In this document: positions 9,038 through 17,693 of the stretch, piece by piece
Position numbering within the stretch: the first letter of the stretch is position 1
How the letters are laid out: each line of letters opens with the position of its first letter
NCBI RefSeq assembly: GCF_001518015.1
Contig: NZ_LPUY01000079.1
Location: forward strand, 57,665 to 121,664
Direction: 5' to 3'
DNA: 64,000 bases
Source of the DNA: Tritonibacter horizontis
GTDB lineage: Bacteria; Pseudomonadota; Alphaproteobacteria; Rhodobacterales; Rhodobacteraceae
The notes under the pieces: generated by a model
The model's input: the letters and a program-made list of their open reading frames with translations, nothing else
What the model was told of the DNA's origin: nothing
The model's database searches: none
Translations under genes and position numbers: made by a program

Positions 9038-9721
9038 ATGATGGCACGATTTCAGTTCGACACCGTGGTGCTTGAGGTGCCCGACACTCTGCTGACCACG
9101 AGCATCGCAGAAAAGATGGCAACCGGGGGGTATGAGCGCAGCGAGGCGCGGGCGGCCGCGATGCGGGTCAGACCCGGACATCGGGTGTTGGAACTGGGCA
9201 GCGGCGTTGGCTATATCAGTTCGCTATGCGCGCAGATCACCGACCCGGCCAATATTGTCACGGTGGAGGCCAACCCGGAGGTGCTCGGGGTGATCCGACG
9301 CAACCTCGACCTGAACAATGCGGCTGCGGTGACGCTGATCCACGGGGCTGTGGTCGGGCGTGACTTCGCCGAAGAAAGCGTGCTGTTTCGGATCGGTCGC
9401 GCTTTTTGGGGGTCGTCCATGGCCGAGGATACCGCCTCCGGGGATGCGGTCGTCGAAGTGCCGGCACTGTCCCTGTGCGAACTGCTGGCCACACACCGGC
9501 CCAATGTTGTCATCATGGATATCGAGGGCGCGGAGCAATATCTTTTTGATTGGAAGTGGCCGCGACACGTGCGCCAGCTGATCATGGAGTTGCACCCTTC
9601 CAAATATTCCAGCCGGACCGTGAAGAAGATGGTGGACTGCATGTCCCAGAGTGGCCTCACCTATGATCCGGGCTGTTCGCGTGGGACGTTGCTCGGGTTT
9701 CGGCGCGCCTCCGGCGATTGA
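9038..9721 (+). CDS. FkbM family methyltransferase
   Basis: 227 residues with a class I SAM-dependent methyltransferase fold. Motif I is RVLELGSGVGYISSL at about residues 49-63. The acidic end of strand 2 is VTVEANPE, and the FkbM-type VVIMDIEGAEQYLF segment follows. FkbM-family enzymes O-methylate sugars or other small acceptors; the substrate is not inferable. Two adjacent Met codons (9038 and 9041) follow a GAGAGG site, so the start could be either. It stands alone between gdhA and the sarcosine oxidase operon. Confidence 0.85.
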   Translation: MMARFQFDTVVLEVPDTLLTTSIAEKMATGGYERSEARAAAMRVRPGHRVLELGSGVGYISSLCAQITDPANIVTVEANPEVLGVIRRNLDLNNAAAVTLIHGAVVGRDFAEESVLFRIGRAFWGSSMAEDTASGDAVVEVPALSLCELLATHRPNVVIMDIEGAEQYLFDWKWPRHVRQLIMELHPSKYSSRTVKKMVDCMSQSGLTYDPGCSRGTLLGFRRASGD

Positions 9722-9966
9722 GACCGGCCCGGGCACCCACCGCCGGGATGGCAGCGGTTTCGCGAAGGCGGTCCAAACAAGACCTGCGAAGGTCGCAAAC
9801 AGCACTAGACATGTTTGCCCAGTTCGTGGCCTTCTGCACAAAATGTCGCCCAGATTTATCTGCCGGGGGCTAGGAGCCGCGCGGCAAACCCGCTAGCACT
9901 GGGCGCAAGACGTTCGACCGCGCGTCCAAAAGGCGCGACGAGATGACACCGTTTGGGGAGAAGGCC

Positions 9967-11232
9967 ATGGGGATTTCTGGGCGATTTTCTGGCTGGCGCG
10001 TGCTGAAAGAGGGGCTGACCGGCAACAAGGGCTGGACGCCGCATTGGCGCGACCCGGAACCGAAACGCGAATATGACGTGGTGATTGTCGGTGGCGGCGG
10101 TCATGGTCTTGCCACGGCCTATTACCTTGCCCGCGAACATGGGCTGCGCAATATCGCGGTGCTGGAAAAGGGCTATCTGGGCGGCGGCAATGTCGGGCGC
10201 AACACGACCATCGTGCGCGCCAACTACTATCTGCCCGGCAATTCGGAATTCTATTCGCATTCTCTGCGGCTGTGGGAAGGTCTGGAACAGGATCTGAACT
10301 ACAACGCGATGATGTCCCAGCGCGGTATCCTCAACGTGTTTCACAATGATGGGCAACGGGATGCAACGATCCGCCGCGCCAATGCGATCATCAACCAGGG
10401 CGATGACGCGGAGATCCTCTATCGCGATCAGCTGCGCCAGATGGTGCCATTCCTGAACTATGACAACAATCGCTTTCCCATCATGGGGGCGTTGCTGCAG
10501 CGCCGGGCAGGGACCGCGCGTCATGATGCGGTCGCCTGGGGCTATGCGCGCGGTGCGGATCAGTTCGGCGTCGATCTGATCCAGAACTGCGAAGTGACCG
10601 GCATTGATGTCGCGGGCGGGCGTGTGGTTGGGGTGCAGACCGCGCGGGGACCGATCAAGGCCAAAAAGGTGGCGCTGGCCGCCGCAGGGCGATCCGGCCA
10701 GGTGGCGGCACTGGCGGGGCTGACCCTGCCAATCGAAAGCCATGTGTTGCAGGCCTTTGTGACCGAGGGGCTGAAACCGGTGATCGACCATGTGATCACC
10801 TTTGCCGAGGGGCATCTGTATATCAGCCAGTCCGATAAGGGCGGTCTGGTCTTTGGCAGCTATCTGGATTTCTACAGTTCTTATGCGGCCAGGGGAAATC
10901 TGGCGATGCAGGAACACACGATGGAGGCGATTGCGGCCATGGTTCCCGCGGTCACCAAGGCGCGGTTGTTGCGCAGTTGGGGCGGGATCATGGACATGAC
11001 GCCGGATGGGTCACCGATCATTGATCACACGCCCATCGCGGGGCTCTATCTGAATGCAGGCTGGTGCTACGGCGGGTTCAAGGCGACGCCGGCCTCTGGC
11101 CATTGCTTTGCGCATCTGATTGCGACTGACCGTCCACATGCGGCGGCCACCGGGTTCAAACTGGACCGGTTTCGCACCGGGCGGGGCTTGATGGACGAGG
11201 AGGGCACCGGTGCGCAACATAATCTGCATTGA
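9967..11232 (+). CDS. soxB: Sarcosine oxidase subunit beta
   Basis: 421 residues. The FAD-binding beta subunit of heterotetrameric sarcosine oxidase, which demethylates sarcosine to glycine with formation of H2O2 and 5,10-methylene-tetrahydrofolate. The dinucleotide fold is YDVVIVGGGGHGLATAYYLA near residue 37. GGGNVGRNTTIVRANYY nearby is characteristic of SoxB, where the segment after GRN includes the covalent flavin region, and a DMTPDGSPIIDHTP active-site segment lies near the end. The ATG at 9967 was chosen because GGAGAAGG precedes it by five bases; an in-frame ATG 24 bases upstream lacks such a site. It is the first gene of soxBDAG. Confidence 0.93.
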   Translation: MGISGRFSGWRVLKEGLTGNKGWTPHWRDPEPKREYDVVIVGGGGHGLATAYYLAREHGLRNIAVLEKGYLGGGNVGRNTTIVRANYYLPGNSEFYSHSLRLWEGLEQDLNYNAMMSQRGILNVFHNDGQRDATIRRANAIINQGDDAEILYRDQLRQMVPFLNYDNNRFPIMGALLQRRAGTARHDAVAWGYARGADQFGVDLIQNCEVTGIDVAGGRVVGVQTARGPIKAKKVALAAAGRSGQVAALAGLTLPIESHVLQAFVTEGLKPVIDHVITFAEGHLYISQSDKGGLVFGSYLDFYSSYAARGNLAMQEHTMEAIAAMVPAVTKARLLRSWGGIMDMTPDGSPIIDHTPIAGLYLNAGWCYGGFKATPASGHCFAHLIATDRPHAAATGFKLDRFRTGRGLMDEEGTGAQHNLH

Positions 11233-11246
11233 GCGCGCGGCGCGGG

Positions 11247-11287
11247 CCGGGGGAGCCTCCGGCGGAGGTATTTTCAAAAAGATGAAG
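11247..11287 (+). repeat. Rhodobacterales-type intergenic GGGGGAGCCTCCGGCGGAGG motif
   Basis: Between soxB and soxD lies GGGGGAGCCTCCGGCGGAGG followed by TATTTTCAAAAAGATGAAGG. It contains a small hairpin (CCTCC / GGAGG, 11256-11268). From memory this composite string recurs between genes in many Rhodobacteraceae genomes; this is not verified here. A shortened relative (GGGAGCCTCCG) occurs at about 47572. It may affect processing or differential expression within the sox operon. Confidence 0.55.
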
Positions 11288-11298
11288 GGGCCTGGGTC

Positions 11299-11583
11299 AT
11301 GAGGATTGCCTGTCCGCTTTGTGGTGCGCGGGATCGTCGCGAATTCACCTATCGGGGGGCGGCCCTGCCGGTGCCGGCCTTGGATGCAGGCGCGGAGGCC
11401 TGGTCTGTTCATGTGCATCTGCGCGAGAACCCGGCCGGACCGTTGGAGGAGCTGTGGCAGCATGAATTGGGCTGCGGGGCCTGGCTGAAGGTCCGGCGGG
11501 ACACCGTCACCCATGCGATGCTGGGTGTGGTGCTGGCGGAAGACGCCGGTCTGGCAGCGCGCGACGGGGAGGGCCCGGCATGA
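11299..11583 (+). CDS. soxD: Sarcosine oxidase subunit delta
   Basis: 94 residues, the normal size of the small zinc-binding subunit of heterotetrameric sarcosine oxidase. The zinc site is CPLCG at residues 5-9, with the later WQHELGCGAWL supplying His and Cys. The motif REFTYRG after the first Cys pair is typical of SoxD. Its stop overlaps the soxA start (ATGA), so the two subunits are translationally coupled. It is separated from soxB by 66 bases carrying the repeat described above. Confidence 0.92.
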   Translation: MRIACPLCGARDRREFTYRGAALPVPALDAGAEAWSVHVHLRENPAGPLEELWQHELGCGAWLKVRRDTVTHAMLGVVLAEDAGLAARDGEGPA

Positions 11584-14525
11584 GGATCTCGGGCAAAGGG
11601 CTGATCTCTGGCGGGCGCAGGGTCAATTTTTCGTTCAACGGCGTGTCCTATATGGGGCAAGAGGGCGACACATTGGCCTCGGCCCTGCTCGCGAATGGGG
11701 TGCATCTGGTGGGGCGGTCGTTCAAGTACCATCGCCCGCGCGGCATTCTGACCGCGGGCTCTGAAGAGCCGAACGCCCTGGTGTCTGTGGGCAAGGGCGC
11801 GGCGCAGGATCCCAATATCCGCGCCACGCAACAGGAGGTCTTCGAGGGGCTGGTGGCCAGGAGCCAGAATTGCTGGCCTTCGGTGGGGCATGATGTCATG
11901 GCGCTCAATGACCTTGCCGCGCCCTTTTTGGGGGCTGGGTTCTACTACAAGACCTTCATGTGGCCTGCGCCCCTGTGGGAGAAGCTCTATGAGCCGGTCA
12001 TTCGTCGCGCGGCGGGGCTAGGGGCCTTGTCCGGCTCGGCCAATACGGAGCCCTATGAGAAGGCGTTTGCCTTTTGCGACCTGCTGGTGATCGGCTCCGG
12101 GCCGGCGGGGCTGATGGCGGCGCTGACCGCCGGGCGCGCGGGCGCCGATGTGATCCTGGCCGAGGACGACAGCCGCATGGGCGGGCGTCTTCTGGCAGAG
12201 ATGGAAGAGATCGACGACAAGCCGGCCCATGTCTGGGTGGCGGAGGTGCTGGCGGAGCTGGCCGGTCTGGACAACGTGCGCCTGATGACCCGCACGGCGG
12301 TGACGGGGGCGTTCGATCAGGGCACATATTCCGCGTTGGAACGGGTCTCGCATCATCTGCCGCCGAGCCAATCCCTGAAGACCGCGCATCGTCCGCGGGA
12401 GTGTTTCTGGCGGATCGCTGCCAGGGCGACGGTGCTGGCGGCCGGTGCGATCGAGCGGCCTGTTGCCTTTCGCAACAATGACCGTCCCGGGATCATGACC
12501 GCGGGTGCGGTGCGGGCCTATCTCAACCGGTGGGGGGTGGCGCCGGGCGAGCGGATCACCCTGTTTGCCAATAACGACGATGCCCATCGGACCGCGCGCG
12601 ATCTGGTGGCTGCCGGGGTGCATATCGCCGCCGTCATCGACAGCCGTCATGATGCCCCGGACGGGCGTGATTTTTCGGTCATCAAGGGGGCGGTGGTCTG
12701 CAATACCTCCGGTCGCAAGCGGCTGGAAACGATTACCCTGCGCAACGTCAGCGGCGAGGAGAAAATCCAGACCGATTGTCTGGCGATGTCGGGCGGCTGG
12801 AACCCGTCGGTGCATCTGACCTGTCACATGAATGCGCGGCCGGTTTGGAACCGCGACATCGCGGCCTTTGTGCCCAGGGCCGGTGCGGTGCCGGGGATGG
12901 TCGTGGCGGGTGCCGCAAACGGTTCGTTGTCCACCCATGCTGCGCTGGCCGAAGGGGCCGGGGCCGCCGTTGCCGCGCTTGGCCAGCTGGGCATCACCGC
13001 TGAGGCACCAGCCTTGCCGAGGGCCTGCGACGCGCCGTACCGGATCAGCCCGCTTTGGGCGGTGCCGGGCAAGGGGCGGGCCTGGCTCGATTTTCAGAAC
13101 GACGTAACGGTCAAGGACGTGGCGCAGGCGGCGCAGGAGAACTTTCGCTCGGTCGAGCATATGAAACGCTATACCACCCAGGGCATGGCGACCGATCAGG
13201 GAAAGAACTCCAATGTCGCAGCGCTCGCCGTGCTTGCGGATGCCACCGGGCGCAGCATTGCGGAAACGGGTGTCACCACGTTTCGCCCGCCATTTGTCCC
13301 CACGACGATCGCCGCGATGGGGGCCGGGGCCGCCGGGCAGGGGTTCAAGCCGCAGCGCTACCTGACGTCGCATCGGACAAGCCTGAAACGCGGCGCTGCC
13401 AATACAGAGGTCGGGCTGTGGTATCGCGCCAGCTACTTTGCCAAAGAGGGAGAGACCACCTGGCGGCAATCTTGTGACCGCGAGGTGATGATGGTGCGCA
13501 ACGCGGTCGGGGTCTGTGATGTCTCCACCCTGGGCAAGATCGACATCAAGGGGCCAGACGCGGCCAAGCTCCTGGATCTGATCTATACCAACCTGTTCTC
13601 GACGCTCAAAATCGGGCGCGTGCGCTATGGTCTGATGCTGCGTGAGGACGGGTTTGTCATGGATGATGGCACCACCGCGCGGCTGGGGCAGGATCACTAC
13701 GTGATGACCACCACCACCGCCGCCGCGGGGCAGGTGATGGCCCATCTTGAGTATCTCAGCCAGGTGGCTCGCCCGGATCTCGACGTGCGCTTTACCTCGG
13801 TGACCGATCAGTGGGCGCAATTTGCCGTTGCCGGCCCCAAGGCGCGGGCGCTGATCGATGCGCTGGTCGCGGAAGAGATCAATGGCGAGACCTATCCGTT
13901 TATGGCCTGTGGCGCGATTACGGTGGGCGGGGTGGCGGGCCGGTTGTTCCGCATTTCCTTTTCGGGCGAACACGCCTATGAGATTGCGGTGCCCGCCCGC
14001 TATGGCGAAGCCTTGTTCGATCTTCTGGTGACACGGGCCGAGGCCGAAGGTGGCGGCGCCTATGGGATGGAGGCGCTCAATGTTCTGCGCATCGAGAAGG
14101 GCTTCATCACCCATGCCGAGATAAACGGCACGGTCACCGCCTTTGACCTTGGGATGCAGGGCATGATTTCAAAGAAAAAATCCTGTTGGGGCAAGGTCTT
14201 GTCAGAACGCGACGGGCTGATGGACGAGGACCGTATGCGACTGGTCGGCCTGAAACCCAAAGGTGCAGCGCAGGAGCTGAGCGCGGGAGCGCATCTGTTT
14301 GAGCCAGACATGACGGTGGAGCGGGTGAACGACCTGGGCTATGTGACCTCTGTCGGGTTTTCACCGACACTGGGGCATATGATCGGGCTGGCGATGCTGT
14401 CTGCGGGACCGGACCGGCTGGGGGATACTGTCCGGCTGGTGGACCACACGCGGGGCGTTGATACGCTGTGCGAAGTGGTGGATCCGGTGTTCTTTGATCC
14501 AGAGGGAGGGCGCGTGCGTGGCTGA
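11580..14525 (+). CDS. soxA: Sarcosine oxidase subunit alpha
   Basis: 981 residues, the expected size of the large subunit. The N-terminal part has the NAD-binding and ferredoxin-like module seen in SoxA (FSFNGVSYMGQEGDTLASALLANG, GRSFKYHRPRGI). The pyridine-nucleotide fold LLVIGSGPAGLMAALTAGRAGADV lies near residue 165. The C-terminal half, from about residue 590, is an aminomethyltransferase (GcvT)-like folate-binding domain (GLWYRASYFAKEGE, FSGEHAYEIAVPA, GMEALNVLRIEKGFITHAEI). The enzyme passes the methyl carbon to tetrahydrofolate. Four-base overlap with soxD and eight-base overlap with soxG. Confidence 0.95.
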   Translation: MRISGKGLISGGRRVNFSFNGVSYMGQEGDTLASALLANGVHLVGRSFKYHRPRGILTAGSEEPNALVSVGKGAAQDPNIRATQQEVFEGLVARSQNCWPSVGHDVMALNDLAAPFLGAGFYYKTFMWPAPLWEKLYEPVIRRAAGLGALSGSANTEPYEKAFAFCDLLVIGSGPAGLMAALTAGRAGADVILAEDDSRMGGRLLAEMEEIDDKPAHVWVAEVLAELAGLDNVRLMTRTAVTGAFDQGTYSALERVSHHLPPSQSLKTAHRPRECFWRIAARATVLAAGAIERPVAFRNNDRPGIMTAGAVRAYLNRWGVAPGERITLFANNDDAHRTARDLVAAGVHIAAVIDSRHDAPDGRDFSVIKGAVVCNTSGRKRLETITLRNVSGEEKIQTDCLAMSGGWNPSVHLTCHMNARPVWNRDIAAFVPRAGAVPGMVVAGAANGSLSTHAALAEGAGAAVAALGQLGITAEAPALPRACDAPYRISPLWAVPGKGRAWLDFQNDVTVKDVAQAAQENFRSVEHMKRYTTQGMATDQGKNSNVAALAVLADATGRSIAETGVTTFRPPFVPTTIAAMGAGAAGQGFKPQRYLTSHRTSLKRGAANTEVGLWYRASYFAKEGETTWRQSCDREVMMVRNAVGVCDVSTLGKIDIKGPDAAKLLDLIYTNLFSTLKIGRVRYGLMLREDGFVMDDGTTARLGQDHYVMTTTTAAAGQVMAHLEYLSQVARPDLDVRFTSVTDQWAQFAVAGPKARALIDALVAEEINGETYPFMACGAITVGGVAGRLFRISFSGEHAYEIAVPARYGEALFDLLVTRAEAEGGGAYGMEALNVLRIEKGFITHAEINGTVTAFDLGMQGMISKKKSCWGKVLSERDGLMDEDRMRLVGLKPKGAAQELSAGAHLFEPDMTVERVNDLGYVTSVGFSPTLGHMIGLAMLSAGPDRLGDTVRLVDHTRGVDTLCEVVDPVFFDPEGGRVRG

Positions 14526-15075
14526 TGTTTTGAAGGATCTGACCGCAACATCTCCCTGTGCGGGACTGCTGCCGGTGACCATCGGTGGGCTGACCCTGAG
14601 CGAGGCTGTGCAGCTGCCGATGACGCTGATGGCCCCGTTCAAGGGGCAGGAGGCCGCCCTGAGCCACGCGTTGGAGGCGGCCCATGGCATGAGCTTTCCG
14701 GCGCCGAACCGGGCAACGGGCAAGGCCGGGGCGCGGGCGGTCTGGTTTGGCCGGGCACAGGCCTTGTTGATCGGGCCCGTACCCGATCCCGCTCTGGCCG
14801 CCCATGCGGCGTTGACTGACCTGAGCGATGGCTGGGCCGTTGTTCGGCTGGAGGGCGAGCGGGCCGAAGATGTGCTGGCCCGGCTGGTGCCGGTCGATGT
14901 CCGCATCAGGGTGTTCAAACGCGGCCATACCGCGCGCACCGAGCTGAAGCATATGATGGCCTCTGTCACGCGTGTCGGAACAAAGTCGTTTCAAATCATG
15001 GTGTTCCGGTCGTTCGCGGCGACGCTTGTTCACGATCTCAAAACAGCCATGGAAGGTCTGGCGGCACGGGGCTAG
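14518..15075 (+). CDS. soxG: Sarcosine oxidase subunit gamma
   Basis: 185 residues starting at a GTG (14518) that lies inside the end of soxA, preceded by GAGGGAGGG; longer frames would start deep within soxA. The protein is a short GcvT-like subunit with AAHGMSFPAPN, WFGRAQALLIG and DVRIRVFKRGHTARTELKHM, as in SoxG. It completes the alpha-beta-gamma-delta complex. No folate genes (glyA, folD, purU) follow here, unlike in many sox operons, so the one-carbon partner enzymes must be elsewhere in the genome. Confidence 0.9.
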   Translation: MADVLKDLTATSPCAGLLPVTIGGLTLSEAVQLPMTLMAPFKGQEAALSHALEAAHGMSFPAPNRATGKAGARAVWFGRAQALLIGPVPDPALAAHAALTDLSDGWAVVRLEGERAEDVLARLVPVDVRIRVFKRGHTARTELKHMMASVTRVGTKSFQIMVFRSFAATLVHDLKTAMEGLAARG

Positions 15076-15113
15076 ATTGACAGGGATCACGAAACTGATT
15101 CCGGAGCCAATCC

Positions 15114-15473
15114 ATGATCCGCAAGATCCTCGCCGCTGCCCTTGTCGTGGCGCCTCTGTCTGCGACGCCCAGCCTGTCTGCCGACGCGCTTGGCAAGGAA
15201 GAGAGCTGCAAATACCAGGGCCAGGTGATGGCCGCCGTGCAACAGGCGCGTCTCGATAAAGTGCCACTTGATCAGGTCGGTGAAACGATCACCGCAGCCG
15301 CGCCGGAGTGGCCGGAGAACTTCTCTGCCGCCATTCCGCAACTGGCGCAGCATGTCTACCAGATGAAACGTCGCGATCTGAAAGACCACGATCTTGGCGC
15401 GGTCTTCGAGGCGCAGTGCATCGAGAACTGGGATCAGATCCAGTCGATGAAGAACGACCTTGTCGGCAACTGA
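15114..15473 (+). CDS. Small exported protein of unknown function
   Basis: 119 residues. A typical Sec signal peptide (MIRKILAAALVVAPLSATP) is likely cleaved near residue 23. The mature part is helical, with Cys at 32 and 102 that could form one disulfide. I do not recognise the family. It sits between the sox operon and dnaG, 25 bases before the primase start, so it may share a transcript with dnaG. A GGAGCC site lies ahead of the ATG. Confidence 0.7.
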   Translation: MIRKILAAALVVAPLSATPSLSADALGKEESCKYQGQVMAAVQQARLDKVPLDQVGETITAAAPEWPENFSAAIPQLAQHVYQMKRRDLKDHDLGAVFEAQCIENWDQIQSMKNDLVGN

Positions 15474-15498
15474 ACGCGTCAGCTGAACGGAACACCAC

Positions 15499-17526
15499 AT
15501 GTCTTTGCCTCCCGGCTTTCTGGACGAACTTCGCACCCGCGTCAGCCTGTCTGACGTCGTCGGGCGCAAAGTCATGTGGGACCAGCGCAAGAGCCAGCCG
15601 GGCAAGGGCGATCTGTGGTCGCCCTGTCCCTTTCATCACGAGAAAACCGCGTCTTTTCATGTCGATGATCGCAAGGGATTTTATTATTGCTTTGGCTGTC
15701 ACGCCAAGGGCGATGCGCTGAAATTCGTGCAGGAGACGGAAAATGTCTCCTTCATGGAAGCGGTGGAAATCCTCGCGGGCGAGGCCGGGCTGGAGATGCC
15801 GAAACGCGACCCGAAGGCGGCCGAGAAACAGGACCATCGCAGCCAGCTGGCCGAGGTGATGGAGCTTGCGGTGCGGTTCTTTCGTCTGCAGCTCAAGACC
15901 CAGGCCGCGACCGAGGCGCGCGCCTATCTGGCGCGACGCGGTCTCGGTGGCGAGGCGCTGGAGCGCTGGGAAATCGGCTTCGCGCCGGAGGGCTGGCAAA
16001 TTCTGTGGGATGCGCTCAAGGGCAAGGGCGTTGCGGACGAGCTGATCCTCGGAGCGGGCCTGGCCAAGCCCTCCAACAAAGGGTCAAAGCCCTTTGACAC
16101 CTTCCGCAACCGGATCATGTTCCCGATCCGCGACGCGCGGGGGCGCGCCATCGCCTTTGGTGGGCGGGCGATGGATCCAAAGGACAATGCCAAATACCTG
16201 AACTCGCCCGAGACCGAGCTGTTCGACAAGGGGCGCAATCTCTACAACCACGGCCCCGCGCGGGCGGCGGCCGGCCGGGGCACGCCTTTGGTCGTGGCCG
16301 AAGGGTATATGGATGTGATCGCCCTGTCCGAGGCGGGATTCGCCTCCTCGGTGGCGCCGCTGGGCACGGCGGTGACGGACACTCAGCTGCAGCTTTTGTG
16401 GCGGATTTCGGATGAACCGATCATCGCGCTGGATGGCGATACCGCCGGGGTGCGCGCTGCGATGCGGCTGATCGACATGGCGCTGCCGCTGCTGGAGGCG
16501 GGCAAATCGCTGCGGTTCGCGGTGATGCCGGAGGGCAAGGATCCGGACGATCTGATCCGCGCCGAAGGTCCGGGTGCAGTGCAAACCCTGTTGGATCAGG
16601 CGATCCCGATGGTGCGGTTGTTGTGGCAGCGCGAGACCGAGGGACGGGTCTTTGACAGCCCGGAACGCAAGGCGGCGCTCGACAAGACCCTGCGCGAAAA
16701 GATCAAGCTGATCCGCGACCCCTCCATCCGCCAGCACTATGCCGAGGATATCAAGGAGCTGCGCTACCAACTGTTTCGCGGCAACCGGGGCGGCCAGAGC
16801 GGACCCGGCGGGCGCGGACAGGGGGGCTCCGGCTATGGCCAGCGGGGCGGTGGTTACCAATCACGCTCCCGAAATCAGGGCGGGTTTCGCGATGGCGGCC
16901 GGGCGCCATGGGGCCTGCCGCCCACGCCGCGCGCCACCACGCGGTCGTCCATCGTGGCGTCGAATGAGGGGCAGGATTTCGCCCGCATGCGCGAGGCGGT
17001 GATCCTGGCCACCGCCGTCACCACGCCGACAGTGATCCCGGAGTTCGAGATCAACCTGGAGCGGATGCAATGCGTGGATGCGGAGCATGCCCATCTGCGC
17101 GACCTTCTGTTGCGCCATGGCATTGATGCACCGGAGCGGCTGCGCGATGAAATTGCACATGCGCTGGGCCCGGATGCCCTTGAAAACCTCCTGTCGCTGC
17201 GCCATGTGGCAATAAGTCCCTGCGTGCGCAAACCGGGTGATCTTGAGATGGCAGGCCTGACCCTGACCGAAGAGTTCGCAAAACTGGAAAGCATTGCAGG
17301 GCTCAGCGCCGAACTGGCAGAGGCCGAGGAGGATCTGGACGGTCTGGCGGACGAGGCCCTGACCTGGCGCCTGCGTCAGGCGGCCGAAGCACGCAACCGG
17401 GCGGTACGAAGCGAGAATGAGGACAAGGCAACCTATGATGTGGGCGAAAACGGGGCGCGTCTCAATCGGGACGAGCGCGACGCTTTTGGAGCTTTGCTCG
17501 ACCGAATCGGCTTCACCGAAAAATAA
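15499..17526 (+). CDS. dnaG: DNA primase
   Basis: 675 residues. It makes RNA primers at the replication fork. The CHC2 zinc finger has ligands Cys43, His46, Cys64 and Cys67. The Toprim catalytic core shows VVAEGYMDVIAL and IIALDGDTAG. The C-terminal helicase-binding part follows from about residue 490. Between them is an Arg/Gly/Gln-rich linker (about 430-475, RGNRGGQSGPGGRG...) longer and more RGG-like than in enteric primases. It lies directly upstream of rpoD, the remnant of the classic rpsU-dnaG-rpoD macromolecular synthesis operon. Confidence 0.96.
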   Translation: MSLPPGFLDELRTRVSLSDVVGRKVMWDQRKSQPGKGDLWSPCPFHHEKTASFHVDDRKGFYYCFGCHAKGDALKFVQETENVSFMEAVEILAGEAGLEMPKRDPKAAEKQDHRSQLAEVMELAVRFFRLQLKTQAATEARAYLARRGLGGEALERWEIGFAPEGWQILWDALKGKGVADELILGAGLAKPSNKGSKPFDTFRNRIMFPIRDARGRAIAFGGRAMDPKDNAKYLNSPETELFDKGRNLYNHGPARAAAGRGTPLVVAEGYMDVIALSEAGFASSVAPLGTAVTDTQLQLLWRISDEPIIALDGDTAGVRAAMRLIDMALPLLEAGKSLRFAVMPEGKDPDDLIRAEGPGAVQTLLDQAIPMVRLLWQRETEGRVFDSPERKAALDKTLREKIKLIRDPSIRQHYAEDIKELRYQLFRGNRGGQSGPGGRGQGGSGYGQRGGGYQSRSRNQGGFRDGGRAPWGLPPTPRATTRSSIVASNEGQDFARMREAVILATAVTTPTVIPEFEINLERMQCVDAEHAHLRDLLLRHGIDAPERLRDEIAHALGPDALENLLSLRHVAISPCVRKPGDLEMAGLTLTEEFAKLESIAGLSAELAEAEEDLDGLADEALTWRLRQAAEARNRAVRSENEDKATYDVGENGARLNRDERDAFGALLDRIGFTEK

Positions 17527-17693
17527 CTGAGCAAAGACGCCTTTAACGCGCCCAACTGTGGCCGCAGCGCCGCGAAAGGGCGTTTTGCTAAAGAAGCGCA
17601 AAGAAAAATTGGGTAAACGGGGTGACGAATCACAAGACCGCTCTAAAGATTCGCTCCACCCGAATCGCCCGCAGCCCCTTAGAGGAGCATTGA

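Noticed and set aside
12018..14114. A 698-codon open frame on the minus strand
   Set aside because: It mirrors soxA; high GC removes stops in the opposite frame. No family motifs, while soxA on the plus strand is unmistakable.
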